DNA from: Pisolithus tinctorius | Taxonomy: Eukaryota; Basidiomycota; Agaricomycetes; Boletales; Pisolithaceae | DNA length: 64,000 nt | Reading direction: 5' to 3' | Assembly (NCBI GenBank): GCA_024663395.1 | Contig: JANFAH010000090.1 | Coordinates: 1 to 64,000, forward strand | Shown: piece after piece, positions 35,401 to 43,932 of the stretch | Layout: the number at the start of each line of letters is the position of its first letter | Numbering within the stretch: the stretch's first letter is position 1 | Made by a program: the position numbers and the translations under genes | The notes under the pieces: model-generated | Database searches by the model: none | Told to the model about the DNA's origin: nothing | What the model saw: the letters and a program-made list of their open reading frames with translations, nothing else

Positions 35401-37231
35401 CGGTACGTTGTTCGCCCCATTCTTCATATCCTTCGATCGTCGCGATCTTGCGTAGCCAGCCTGTAACACTATAGTTGTCAGTATGTAGTACTTGAGTGCG
35501 CGCGGCCACAACGCGCAAAGCGGTCACGTGACTCCGCTTAGTCAACATTGCAGGACTTTCTGCGCAAGTCCTAATACCGAGTGCGCGCGTCGATTCGCTC
35601 GACGAATCCTTGAATAAAACATATATTGCCGACGCTGCGCGGCCATGGAATACTTCGAGTGCGAGGGCATCCATCCTCGCTGCGTGCTTCAACACTCCGA
35701 TTCGCAACACTTCTTCCGGCGGCTTCCTTCGTATGACGAGCCTCGATGGCTCCTCGATCTGAATTCTTCTCGCAATAACCTTCGACTCGATGTGATTCAT
35801 GTGCTGTGGCGCTCTGTGTGAGTCAACGACCTCTTTGTATGCCAACCTATCTGTTTCGGGACTGCCTGTGAGTGATTCGAGCCCTTCGACTTCAACTCCT
35901 ATGGGCTTCGGGTGTTCTTCGGGCCTTTCAGCTTCGAACTCGAGCGGAATCTTTGACCTGAATGGGTCGTCGGTTAACTGATGCGTATTTCTGCTGACTG
36001 CAGGAACTCCGAGGTTGCTCCTTTCACCGCCTCGACCTCTTAGGTAGGACTCCTGTAGTGACACACCAGTAGCCATCAGAGAAGCTCGATACGAACAAAA
36101 TGAAAAACCCCTTTGTGTGTTGTAATTCGCTTCGAATTCGAACGGGACTTTCGTCGTGAGTGGTTCCTCCACCAACGTGGGTTTGACTTGCTCAAGTTCT
36201 ACTGCTTCCTGTAACTCAGTAGTCAGTATTCTGTTCGTACCCAAGGAAAACTCTCCCGTCTCAAAGCAGGTTGCTGCGGCTGCTTCGACGAGCCTGCCAG
36301 GGCTTCGGTCCTCACTACTTGTCTTCTCGGGTGGGCTGTGTGGCTGCGCGCGACTTGTCGAAACTAACTTCGGTACTTTCTCGCACTCTATGTACCTTGA
36401 TAACTCTGTAGATCCCTGTACATTGTTCGTCAGCGAGTCATGTGTAGCTGTAGGCAGAAAACACTTCGTAGATAGATGTTGCTTGTCCGAACTTGATTCT
36501 GGGTCACTTCGTGGCTCATAGTAGTCTCCTGCACTTGTTCGTGCTCGCTCTGAGCGAAATCCTTTGTGTAGTAGTCGTGTTGCTGTGTATGTTACTTGCT
36601 CCATGGGCCACGGATCGTCCGAGTGTCGCCGTCGATTGTCGCATCGCATTTTCCGAATAATTTCGCGCCGGAATTCCTTGTCGAAGCCTTGTACATAGAG
36701 GTCTTCGAGCTCGTCAGCCTCGAGTTGCTTCGAAACCCGTAGAAACGTTGCTAAATCTAGAAAATATAGTCTGTAGTTCATCAGTTCTTCCTCTGTACGA
36801 ATTTCTCTTCTTGCTTGGCTGTCAACGAGGCTGTAAAGGTCATTCCTCGAGTACTGTTGATCCATTTTTCGGGACCCAGGATACAAACGCGCAATGGCCA
36901 CCACGAATTCGGGCCAACTCAGGTGATCTTCGACGAATTCATACCATGAGTCCGAGACTTCGCTGCTTGCATACCAGCAAACCCATTTCGCCCATTCTTG
37001 GTCATCGAAGCAATTCTCGCGCTCGCAAAGACTTCGAACCTCTCTGAAATACCTAAAAAGGTCAGATGCATACCCCGAGAACCATGGTGCACCCCTCGAG
37101 TGCCTCGGTGGCATTCCCTCGAGCTCTCTCGGTGCGTTCTCACGGCTTCTTCGCAAAAATTCGACTATTAGTTTCCCTTCGGACTTGCTTCTCGGCTCGA
37201 GGGATCTTCGACTTCGACACTTGCTCGACAT
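32471..37231 (-). CDS. Giant Gag-like fusion protein with repeat array and captured ERG26 fragment
   Basis: About 1586 codons from the ATG at 37231 (MSSKCRSRRSLEPRSKSEGK) to 32471. Residues about 40-225 align with the Gag of the surrounding Gypsy element: MPPRHSRGAPWFSGYASDLF against MPLRGSNKAPKFSG, then the shared YPG, W..F and QGF...FR positions. There is no zinc knuckle, protease, RT or integrase. The middle (about 35.2-32.9 kb) holds nine copies of a short aromatic/basic module such as FYLHLRYSRENGY. Within the array is a stretch related to the sterol enzyme ERG26 (33045-33400). Two further internal repeats end in LASGLCPPD and LAQGLRPPD. The frame is open throughout and probably still under selection or very young. 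Function is unknown; a Gag chimera is the only supported part. Confidence 0.75.
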   Translation of the reverse strand: MSSKCRSRRSLEPRSKSEGKLIVEFLRRSRENAPRELEGMPPRHSRGAPWFSGYASDLFRYFREVRSLCERENCFDDQEWAKWVCWYASSEVSDSWYEFVEDHLSWPEFVVAIARLYPGSRKMDQQYSRNDLYSLVDSQARREIRTEEELMNYRLYFLDLATFLRVSKQLEADELEDLYVQGFDKEFRREIIRKMRCDNRRRHSDDPWPMEQVTYTATRLLHKGFRSERARTSAGDYYEPRSDPESSSDKQHLSTKCFLPTATHDSLTNNVQGSTELSRYIECEKVPKLVSTSRAQPHSPPEKTSSEDRSPGRLVEAAAATCFETGEFSLGTNRILTTELQEAVELEQVKPTLVEEPLTTKVPFEFEANYNTQRGFSFCSYRASLMATGVSLQESYLRGRGGERSNLGVPAVSRNTHQLTDDPFRSKIPLEFEAERPEEHPKPIGVEVEGLESLTGSPETDRLAYKEVVDSHRAPQHMNHIESKVIARRIQIEEPSRLVIRRKPPEEVLRIGVLKHAARMDALALEVFHGRAASAIYVLFKDSSSESTRALGIRTCAESPAMLTKRSHVTALRVVAARTQVLHTDNYSVTGWLRKIATIEGYEEWGEQRTVWKLPRLRATATMTRATTAVDNATTTSTTITTSVDQRPRESGSAIRWEWGARSADMELDGSSVRFDFKTLYLHLRYSRENGYIRRRPNDAQMTAIPRMSTMTVFYTDGRTREARTAIRWRRGATSADTEHHGPGFCFESRTFYLQLLYPRENGCTQRRTSDIQAAAIRGTTTSYEESQWTVKEKLRDTIQRYYYEWGEWSGRAEGLNLVTATATTLDADRRPCGAGRAIRWIRGMVETGDKLNSSRFRVSFSIFYLHLRYSREAGYLRRTATAIREAAIATMALDADRGPCEEKIVIRWRRGATSADTEHYGSSFYFSCAALYLRLHYSRVDNDFKDRMCRVTVRRAQRPREAAREKLEPTLWNRTQDLIRIATRQRGLKSEQEARRVRSTEATPVGLEGPSFIFRLQAFYLYLRRFREYDCLQGIIGKLPPQRAKATVTRTHMEEQARRLRIDSGVEEGTHLYTVQQRISKSQQDARDARSIETTPSGLQGPSLSFVFKLFYLHLRRFRECDFLQGINEATTNHERSTAKQLRRLQFDLRQRSPKIQDSTDMDAERDGPSFEFSGAAFYSRLGYFRIDDGVKEGTHLYTVQRRISKLQQDARDARSIEAMPSGLDGPSLSLLFKLFYLQLPHFRDRELLQSINESLSVDALTVQRSRSGRPMTASLQDEDAYITVDRSELVGRHVVERLAKGDSIPVSDIVQRHHEVSFYSGDTTDERDVLDILERSGVTYIVQNALLRRGAKDPSVYFRGYVEGTRAVIEAAIAAGVLRYLEEPFDAYNLLPYRSTTPSEPNLEQRSRTQCIRSDVDSDAEPERSFLSFVFMMIYSRIYRSKVLDQVEAQSLISEGKEDAKVPSSVLVRAYSTFEAIHRYLASGLCPPDCEVGGWSSRLNEASACNRQSRRPIYEIGPKIYRLKVTCSVIIRAYTTLRYFVSSSEEVVNEDGRLEVAQRNLAQGLRPPDEVRESSVRMNRESGL
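32899..35230 (-). repeat. Array of nine intron-like repeat modules inside the giant ORF
   Basis: Minus-strand copies centre near 35.18, 34.96, 34.63, 34.43, 34.16, 33.88, 33.69, 33.51 and 32.92 kb. The first eight end in a T-rich stretch and TTCTAG, TCCTAG or TTTTAG followed by G; the last ends CTACAG. Most contain TTACTTAC-like strings about 20 nt before that end. Several begin with GT after a CAAG- or TCG-like exon end (GTACGT in the first, GTTTCG in the third). Spacing varies from about 175 to 590 bp. Translated, they give FYLHLRYSRE and relatives. Confidence 0.7.
33045..33400 (-). pseudogene. Captured fragment of host ERG26 (sterol-4-alpha-carboxylate 3-dehydrogenase)
   Basis: The reading frame includes LVGRHVVERLAKGDSIPVSD, IVQRHHEVSFYSGDTTDERD, VLDILERSGVTYIV, then YVEGTRAVIEAAIAAGVLRY and FDAYN. 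This follows the N-terminal NAD-binding part of fungal ERG26: FLGRHIVEAL, then DIVQR and PFYSGD, the VNVEGTRNVIEA-type helix and DAYN. The glycine loop before GRH is lost (VDRSELVGRH), and the segment between the helix and DAYN, which normally holds YTSS, is missing. It is therefore a decayed fragment carried in frame by the retroelement, not a working enzyme. Confidence 0.78.
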
Positions 37232-37387
37232 TTGTTGCTCGAAAATTAGCTCTGAAAATTTCCTGAATTCCTGAGAGTAGATGGTAGCTAGAATCAAGAC
37301 TCTGAATACTTAGCTTGTCCAACTCAACCCAGCAAAACTTCGTTCGGTGATAAAACGGTGGCTTCTTTCCCCAAAATGGACAGAACC

Positions 37388-37406
37388 CCCCTCGCGGTGG
37401 GCTCCA
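37388..37406 (-). other. Primer-binding site of the inner LTR element
   Basis: Minus strand TGGAGCCCACCGCGAGGGG begins 2 nt inside the right LTR. It predicts a tRNA 3' end of CCCCTCGCGGTGGGCTCCA. The U before CCA would suit tRNA-Cys or some tRNA-Gly; the exact tRNA is not identified. Confidence 0.75.
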
Positions 37407-37408
37407 GA

Positions 37409-37880
37409 TGTAGGAATAGGTAAAATAGATATTGATGTACCTATAATGGTAATAGTCAGTAATGGGCGAGATTTGTGCTCGACCCAAAAGGGAGGTTCTC
37501 TCTGGAGAAAGAAGTGTAGTAAAAAGGTAAAAAATGCGAACTAAAAAAAAGATACTTAGCTGTGCCTGTCTAATACTCTTGCCAGTCCTCCTGGCACTTT
37601 GAGTACTCCCCAAAGTAATAAATCTAACCTCAAAAACTCGCCGAAATGCGAGACTAAATCACCCTACTACTGAGGGCCTGAGACATGTACTGGTTGTTAT
37701 GGTAAACTGAACTCGCGCGAACACAGCACGCGCGCTTAGTCAGCAACGTGGCTGCTCGTCACTAAGTCCAGTGGTACAATGCAAAAACAAAAGAAGGAAA
37801 TAAAACAAAGAAACACTCTCCACCCCCTGAACCCTTGACCCAGACTGCTTCTCCTAGGGAACTCGAACTCGTTCCCTACA
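37409..37880 (-). repeat. Inner element LTR, right (5') copy
   Basis: 472 bp, identical to the left copy on my reading. It would drive minus-strand transcription of the giant frame. Confidence 0.95.
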
Positions 37881-37893
37881 GCGGTGGGCTCCA
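37881..37893 (-). other. Interrupted primer-binding site of the Gypsy element
   Basis: Minus strand TGGAGCCCACCGC starts 6 nt inside the Gypsy LTR. Its continuation, GAGGGG, is on the far side of the inner element (31287-31292), so the inner element split this site. Confidence 0.8.
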
Positions 37894-37899
37894 AAACGA

Positions 37900-38907
37900 T
37901 GTGGGACACTACCTCTGGGTAGCGTGCGAATAGGGGAAAGCTGTAGGGAAAATCCCTAGGCTCGACCCGAGGGGTGCTGAGTAGGAAGGAGACGTAGGAT
38001 GCGATGGTAGAGTCGGTCAAAGAGTCGAATGTGGGTCACGGAATTTAATTCCGTAGAGTCGAAGGAAGGGACAGACTTGCTTTTGAAATTCCGGACGACG
38101 ATCTTGCACCAAGGAAGTAACTCCGAGACGAATTAAGCGCGCGGGAGAGGCAAACGAGTACTGATGGTTCAAGGACGCGAAGACACGGTAGACACAGTAG
38201 ACGCAAAGACACAGATACGCAGCGGACTCAGAGGACACGAAGACTCTTTGAACTCTTTAGACTCGCACTAGACGCAGAATGTGGGTCCCAAAAAGAGATT
38301 ATTCTCGTTTCGTCGCTGAGGCAGAATTATATAGTACATGGATAGTAAGGTACTGATCGGAGAAATGTGGGGCGGGAGAAGCAAAACTCTGAAAAATAAA
38401 GGGGACGACGTGTCAGACGTCAAAGCCATACAGCAACGTGTGAAAACAAACTGTAAGGTAGTAACTGAGAAATACAACAGGAAAGACGGGTATCTTCCGA
38501 CAGGGCGAGTGTACACTGTACCGTAGAGTGGAACGCAAAGGGTAGAGGCCGTAGGTAGAAAGGGGTTCTCGCTTTGCGGAGAAAGGTTCACGGGAAAGGA
38601 ACGAGAGGGGTAACCGGAGTTTTTACTGATGATCTGCGTGATTTTCCGACTACATGGCGAGGCGAGGGTTGAAGCGGCACGACTGCAGAATTCCGGATAG
38701 ACGTATGTCAGGTTGATGTTGACGCAGAATTTCGGGATGATGACTGGTGTGTGTTATTGATGGACCGGGGAGCTCCGAAGGTTCGACAGGTGAGGCAGCG
38801 CACGAGGCAGAAGGGATAATTCCGAAGACGATAGACGTGGATGGTAACGGCGGAATTTTGGTGTTGGCATCCCTATTTCGGCCTCAGGGAGTATACTACT
38901 CCCTACA
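37900..38907 (-). repeat. Gypsy LTR, right (5') copy
   Basis: 1008 bp, direct repeat of 21824-22831. A minus-strand TATATAA at 38327-38333 would place the start of gag-pol transcription inside this LTR. Confidence 0.95.
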
Positions 38908-38912
38908 CTACT

Positions 38913-39940
38913 CACCTGATGATCCGCATGCACCAGACTTGGATATCTTGCTATGTACTTCTGAGGCTGGTAGGTTTGTAGACTTTCTCTTGACCGGTGC
39001 CGTGTCGTTGTCTTCGTCTTCGTCGCTGTTGTGACTGTCTTCTGATGGGTCTTCACCGATGTCGTTGTCACTTGCTTCACTCGGGCTATCTGTTTCCGAG
39101 CGCGAACGATCGAAGTCAGCGACAGACATGTCCTCATTAGCGTCCCAAAAATCCGACTCTTCGTCACCACAAATCTCTTCTGCTTTTCGTTTCCCAATCC
39201 TGCGCTGTGTTTTGTATAGTTGCGATGAGTCCTGGTGAATCAAACAAAATCATTTATTGCATTATGCACCTCGAGGTTTGAGGTAGCTTTCTTCTCTAAC
39301 TGCGAACTATTGCGCAGATATTGTGCCAATAGATCTCGCACTGGCCACGCGTTCTCGTATTTCTGGAATATCTTGTATTCTAATTGCGCCTACATAGAGA
39401 TTATAATGCATATATGCATATATATGACAGCGACATACCTGAAAAATAACTTTCTTGACGAGTAGCTTGTTTTTTTGCTGCATTATCGTTCGACTTGTAT
39501 CAAGTTTCCGGTTTGCGAGTTTGCGAATACCACGCTACTTTTATCAGCGAGATCAATGTCACATATGAAAAAAAAAAAAACCTTTAGGTGATTAAAAAAT
39601 TCCTTCTTCTTCGAGAGGCCCATCGCCTTGACAATGCTGTAGCCCTTTCCATCACTTCGTCCTGGGTGGCCCTTCGGTTGGGGAATCAAATCCTGATTAC
39701 TACCGTTTATCAAAGAGTCCCGTTCTCTATTAGTCTTCTTTTTGCGGCGGTCCAAGTCATCGGCGCGCTGGTTTCCTACGTACGAAGATAAATGCTATCA
39801 ATCATTCAGATGGCGCACAGCACAAGATCTGACTTACAAGTATATGAGTCCAATTGTTCTTGTATTGAAGCAATCGCTTGACTAATGGTTGACAGCTGCG
39901 GTGCTTGCTTCGCATTATACGGTCTTGGCGCTTTGACCAT
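38913..39940 (-). CDS. CACTA accessory gene, 5' part
   Basis: Starts at the ATG at 39940 (MVKAPRPYNAKQAPQLSTIS). Later exons read DLIPQPKGHPGRSDGKGYSI and VKAMGLSKKKEFFNHL, then VFANSQTG, AQLEYKIFQKYENAWPVRDL and LAQYLRNSSQLEKKATSNLE. A final acidic and basic exon follows (KTQRRIGKRKAEE, EDNDTAPVKRKS). It ends at a GTGAGT donor whose intron now contains the whole Gypsy element. The IPxPxGxxGRS and YE.AWP.RDL...YLRN blocks match a family I recall from basidiomycete transposons and their relatives. It is divergent from the transposase across about 150 bp. Function is not known; nuclear localisation is likely from the basic clusters. Confidence 0.6.
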
Positions 39941-40092
39941 CGTGAATTAACGACCGTTAGGGGTGGAAAGGGAAGATGCAAAACAGTTCGTGAGGTAGGT
40001 CACGTGATAGTCACATGACCAGACGACGTGAAAATTCTGTTTAAGTCTTCAAGTCTCTAAACCGCAGGTACAGCTGCCGTGGTGCTGTTGCG
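39941..40092. promoter_or_regulatory. Shared promoter between the two CACTA genes
   Basis: The 152 bp between two divergent start codons (39940 minus, 40093 plus) must hold both promoters. I see no clear TATA box. It includes GGTAGGTCACGTGATAGTCA, which holds a CACGTG E-box. Confidence 0.5.
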
Positions 40093-43000
40093 ATGCGGCA
40101 CAAGCGCAGGGTGAAGACTCGTCCTGGTCGAAACCATCGCAAACAGTGTCATTGTCTCCCAACATGCAAAAAAATACTTAGCCTCAAGCAGCGCTGCCAG
40201 CATTACAGGGACCTAGCAAACAACAGCCTTGTGGGGCAGATACGAGCGTCAGAGAGCGTTCCATCAGACTTGGACGCAGAGCATGATGCCACTGCACCCG
40301 AGATCTCAGGTTCATGTCCCTGTAATTGCCTAACCATCTCACAAGCTAACTGATCAGATATCTTTGTCAGACAACAGCGACAGCATTGCAGACTCATCAA
40401 GTCCCGATCCAGATATCTCTGATGACAACAATGATAGATCCTCAAGCTCAAGCTCACATGTGGAGCCCTCGGTTGTGCAAGATGAGGAGTTTGGTCCCTG
40501 GGATTGGGTGGAGGACTGAGACTCGGACGAGGAGCTTTGGAGCATGGAGGAACTTATGGATACACTAGAGTGCACTGAGAAATGAAAGGTTGCGGAGGAA
40601 TTCTTTGAAATTCGTAAGTAAAAAATGACTGGTTCATCAACTGTTGTAACTGAATTTTGCGATAGGGAACGACATCCTCTCTGACAGCGACAGGGACAAC
40701 ATCCGAGCATTCAATTTGCTTGTGAGGGGGAGGATCGCACAAACTGCGTTCAAGCAGATGCGTTGGTCATTCCATCACAAAATCAACCTCGACTCTGAAT
40801 ACGTTATCTTCAAACGTGTCGCATGCCTTGCAGCCGTCACCACCGTCGAGTACGATTGTTGCCCCGATTCGTGTATTCTCTATGCCGGAAAATACCGACA
40901 GCTCCTCGTTTGCCCACATTGTCATCAACCGCGGTTCAAACCTAATCGAAAACCCTGCCGTCAATTCATGTATTTTCCTCTTGTCCCACGACTGCAAGGG
41001 CTCTTCCAGAGCCCTCAAATGATCCACCTGATGGACTATCGAGCGAGCTACAAGTCAACCCCCAGCAGTATCTCTGACGTTTTCGACGGCACTCATTACA
41101 GGAAATTGGTAGGGGAATACATTGAAGTGGATGGTAAAAGGCTTTCGCATCGTTACTTTTGTGATCGCCGTGACATCGCACTCACTCTCTGCACTGATAG
41201 CTATTTGTTGTACAAGAGTAATCGAGGCGGACCGACGGCGACACCGGTTATACTGCAAAACTATAATATTCTGCCGACTCAATGCACTCGTCATGAACAT
41301 CTAATCTGTGTTGGGATCATTCCCGGTCCAAGGCAGCCGAAGGAGCTGTCGTCCTTCCTCTCACCTCTCGACGATGAGCTGGCCGAACTCGCGTATGGAG
41401 TTCCGACATTTGACGCTGACAAGAGGGTCTTATTCGACCTACACACGTACGTCATCTTCAAACTGGGAGATATCCTCGCAATCCAAAAATTCCTGGAGAT
41501 CAAAGGCCATAATTCGATCTTTCCATGCCGATCGTGCAAGATAAAGGCAGTGTGTGGTTTAGGGAAGACTCACTATGCCGCGCTGCAACCCCCAAAGAAC
41601 ACCCCAAACCCCCTTATCTGGGATCCAGAATATCTCCCGATGCGCACCCACCTCGATTTTATCTCTACTTTCGAGAACATCAGCGAGGCACCGTCAAAGG
41701 CTGCAAAGGGAAGGATCACAAAGAAGACAGGTATTCGTGGTTTACCTGGACTGCGGAGAGTTGGTTCACTGGATTATGCACGCTCAGCGCCCTGGGAATG
41801 GTTTCACCTCCTTTTGGAGAACGTCATCCCAAACCTCGTTAATCTATGGACTGGACAGTTCAAAGGTCTTGAATCTAGCACTGACGAATTTACGATCGCA
41901 GCGAAGGTGTGGGAAGAGATCGCACAAGAAACAATGGCTGCCGTGCAACATATACCTGTGGCGTTCATACGAGTTCTAGGGAACATTGCCACGAATCGCT
42001 CGCAATTCACAGCTGATTCGTGGTGCTTCTGGTTCTTGTACGTCGCACCCATTTTACTTGAAAACCGGTTTCCGAAGCAGAAGTACTATGTGCATGCGTG
42101 CGAACTCAGTGCGTTGATGAAGCTCATGTTACGGTTTCACTTGACAGAGGAAGAAGTGGGCGACATCGAAGTACGGTTACGAAAATGGGTACAAAAATAC
42201 GAGAAGTTAGTGTTTCGTTTTTTCCCTTCGACGCCGAGCATTTCAGCGATACTCATCAAAGCTCTTTTTTGTTTGCCAGGTATTATTATCAGTACCGCAT
42301 CGAACGTCTGCCAGCATGCACACTCACCATCCACAGTTTACTTCACATTGCCGAGGGAATCCATTACTGTGGTCCAGCTTGGACAACATGGAGTTTCTTC
42401 ATGGAGAGGTACTGTGGGACATTGCAGCGATCGATGCAATCCCGACGCCAGCCATGGAGCAACTTGAACAACACTCTGCTGCACTCCGTCATACTCGAGC
42501 AGCTGTCAGTGCACTATGACATTTCGGCCGAACTCGCTTTGTGGGACGACTGTGCAGATGATGGACCAACTGCATTCGAGCGTGTGTTTGAGGGATGTAA
42601 GTACCCATCGTTTCTGGTTTCATGACACACAACTGAGTACCGTCAATGTCAGACCCCGACCATATCATTCGCCCTCCATTCAAGAGGGTCACTCAGCAGG
42701 ATCCTTCACTTCAGCAGAAAATCGCTCAATATGTAGCTCAGGTATTAGGAAAGCGAGAGAGCGAGGTGAAAATCTGTTTGCCACTCCCAACCCTATTTGC
42801 TGGAAAGCTTCAGATACGTGGAGGTGGCAATTTCTTCCAGACAACAGCTGTCTCACGTAGACCAGCAGCTCCAGTGAGGAGGAACTGCTACATCAAGGTG
42901 CGCTCGATATCACTAATACTACAGTTGGTTTAATGATATCATACGTGACCAGTATGAAGTAATTCTCGAGGCGCGTAATCGTCATTTGGTTCGAGTTATC

Positions 43001-43351
43001 GGGTATGGTGATCTGGAGAAGATATTCGTGCTCACCCTGCCATCAAACAAATTCTTCGCCTCTCTGAGTGGCAAGACACTCATCCTTGCTCTTATCACAC
43101 CATGGAATACCAAAGGAAAGGACACCGCGAGCGAGAATACTTACTTGTTGTCCTGCCATGCAACAATTGTCACCGACGTGCGAAGCTTAAAGGCTGTGGT
43201 GGGCCTGGTCCCTGTAGGTAAACGGTGGGGTATCATTGATTGAATGTCAGCAGCATCTGCACAAGGTTTTGCGGATATGGGGACATGGGAGGGCACCCCA
43301 GAGGAGAACGAGAGTGAGACGGAAGACGTAGACGAGCTTTTTTACACTTGA
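40093..43351 (+). CDS. CACTA (Tnp2-like) transposase, with in-frame stops
   Basis: Cuts and inserts the element. The N-terminal exon has a Cys/His cluster (CHCLPTCKKILSLKQRCQHY). An acidic exon follows, then the conserved core: DRDNIRAFNLLVRGRIAQTA, FKQMRWSFHHKINLDSEYVI, DCCPDSCILYAGKY and CPHCHQPRFKPNRKPCRQFM. After that come DVFDGTHYRKLVGEY, TDSYLLYKSNRGGPTATPVI, ICVGIIPGPRQPKELSSFLS and GHNSIFPCRSC. Later exons read LPACTLTIHSLLHIAEGI and TTWSFFMERYCGTLQRSM, ending DVDELFYT at 43351. Two TGA codons (40517-40519 and 40583-40585) lie in the acidic exon between well-placed splice sites. Both fit CGA changed to TGA, so this copy is probably inactive. Confidence 0.85.
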
Positions 43352-43521
43352 CGCTATTTTTCATTGCTATGACATTGATTTTCCTGACTGACGTTGAAAA
43401 TCATATACACAATTTACACCGACACTTAAAATCAATGTCAGACCGATGACACTGAAAAGACGCGTCCACTACTTCAGTGTCACGGACACTGAATTTGTCC
43501 ATTTCAGTGTCACAGACACTG
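43350..43521. repeat. CACTA right subterminal repeats
   Basis: Copies of CAGTGTC and its complement GACACTG occur in both orientations, forming short palindromes such as TTCAGTGTCACGGACACTGA. Related GTGTC/GACGC strings occur in the left subterminal region (19290-19400). Such clusters are typical transposase-binding sites in CACTA elements. Confidence 0.7.
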
Positions 43522-43549
43522 ATTTTTAGTGATTTTACTTTTTACAGTG
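43522..43549 (-). repeat. CACTA right terminal inverted repeat
   Basis: Exact reverse complement of 19237-19264, followed by the TTA target duplication at 43550-43552. Confidence 0.95.
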
Positions 43550-43932
43550 TTATCAAGCACGGGGAGCGGGAGATTAGCAGATACCTCGAAACCTAGCAGC
43601 TTTTTTTCGCAGACTTTGCGTGATCTGAAAGGCATCAGGCACTGGCATAATAATGGAAAAGGAAATATGTAGATACTAGGATATGGACTGTTGGACAGCC
43701 TCATTGTGTCGTGGAATGATGGCGCGGCGGCAAGGCTACTGTAGAACGACAGTCATCCTTTTCCCTCAGTTCATACCTTTGTATCGAATCGAGAAGACTC
43801 CTAGATCTTCTCTTCATCTTGCGATATTTCTCACAGAGTTCGCAAGATCTAGTTAGTTTTTGAGTGAGCACAAGTGATTTTTATAATTGTTAAGGGCGTT
43901 CCAAATCTAATGTGTTAACTACTTAGTCCAAG

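Larger units (their letters stand above)
31297..37880 (-). mobile_element. Pol-less LTR retrotransposon inserted in the Gypsy primer-binding site
   Basis: Bounded by two 472-bp direct LTRs (TGTAGGAATA...GTTCCCTACA) that I read as identical, so the insertion is recent. The primer-binding site TGGAGCCCACCGCGAGGGG lies 2 nt inside the right LTR on the minus strand and is the same as that of the surrounding Gypsy element. Both elements also have GACCGTCCTCGGTC exactly 23 bp inside their left LTR (22854-22867 and 31791-31804). There is one very long minus-strand frame, Gag-like at its start, and no protease, RT or integrase. It is best described as a non-autonomous (LARD-like) element, probably mobilised by Gypsy relatives with the same primer. 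Confidence 0.9.
21824..38907 (-). mobile_element. Gypsy-type LTR retrotransposon, interrupted by a second LTR element
   Basis: Bounded by 1008-bp direct LTRs that start TGTGGGACAC and end CTCCCTACA, with CTACT on both outer sides. The coding order on the minus strand from the right LTR is gag, protease, RT-RNase H, integrase, which is Gypsy order. A minus-strand primer-binding site, TGGAGCCCACCGC, lies 6 nt inside the right LTR. The element carries an antisense Zn2Cys6 gene between integrase and the left LTR. It is 17,084 bp as it stands, about 10.5 kb without the inner element. Two in-frame TGA stops suggest it is no longer fully active. Confidence 0.95.
19237..43549 (+). mobile_element. CACTA-type DNA transposon carrying nested retrotransposons
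   Basis: Both ends are visible. The left end begins CACTGTAAAAAGTAAAATCA and the right end is its exact reverse complement, a perfect 28-bp inverted repeat. A 3-bp target duplication, TTA, flanks it at 19234-19236 and 43550-43552. CACTG ends plus 3-bp duplications are what CACTA (EnSpm/CMC) elements show. Inside are a Tnp2-like transposase (40.1-43.4 kb, plus strand) and a divergent accessory gene. Removing the inserted Gypsy element and one copy of its target duplication leaves an element of about 7.2 kb. Confidence 0.93.

Noticed and set aside
32471..37231. Nine membrane-spanning helices from the FYLHL modules
   Set aside because: Each module is only about 6-10 hydrophobic residues and is interrupted by Arg, His and Lys, too short and too charged for a membrane helix.
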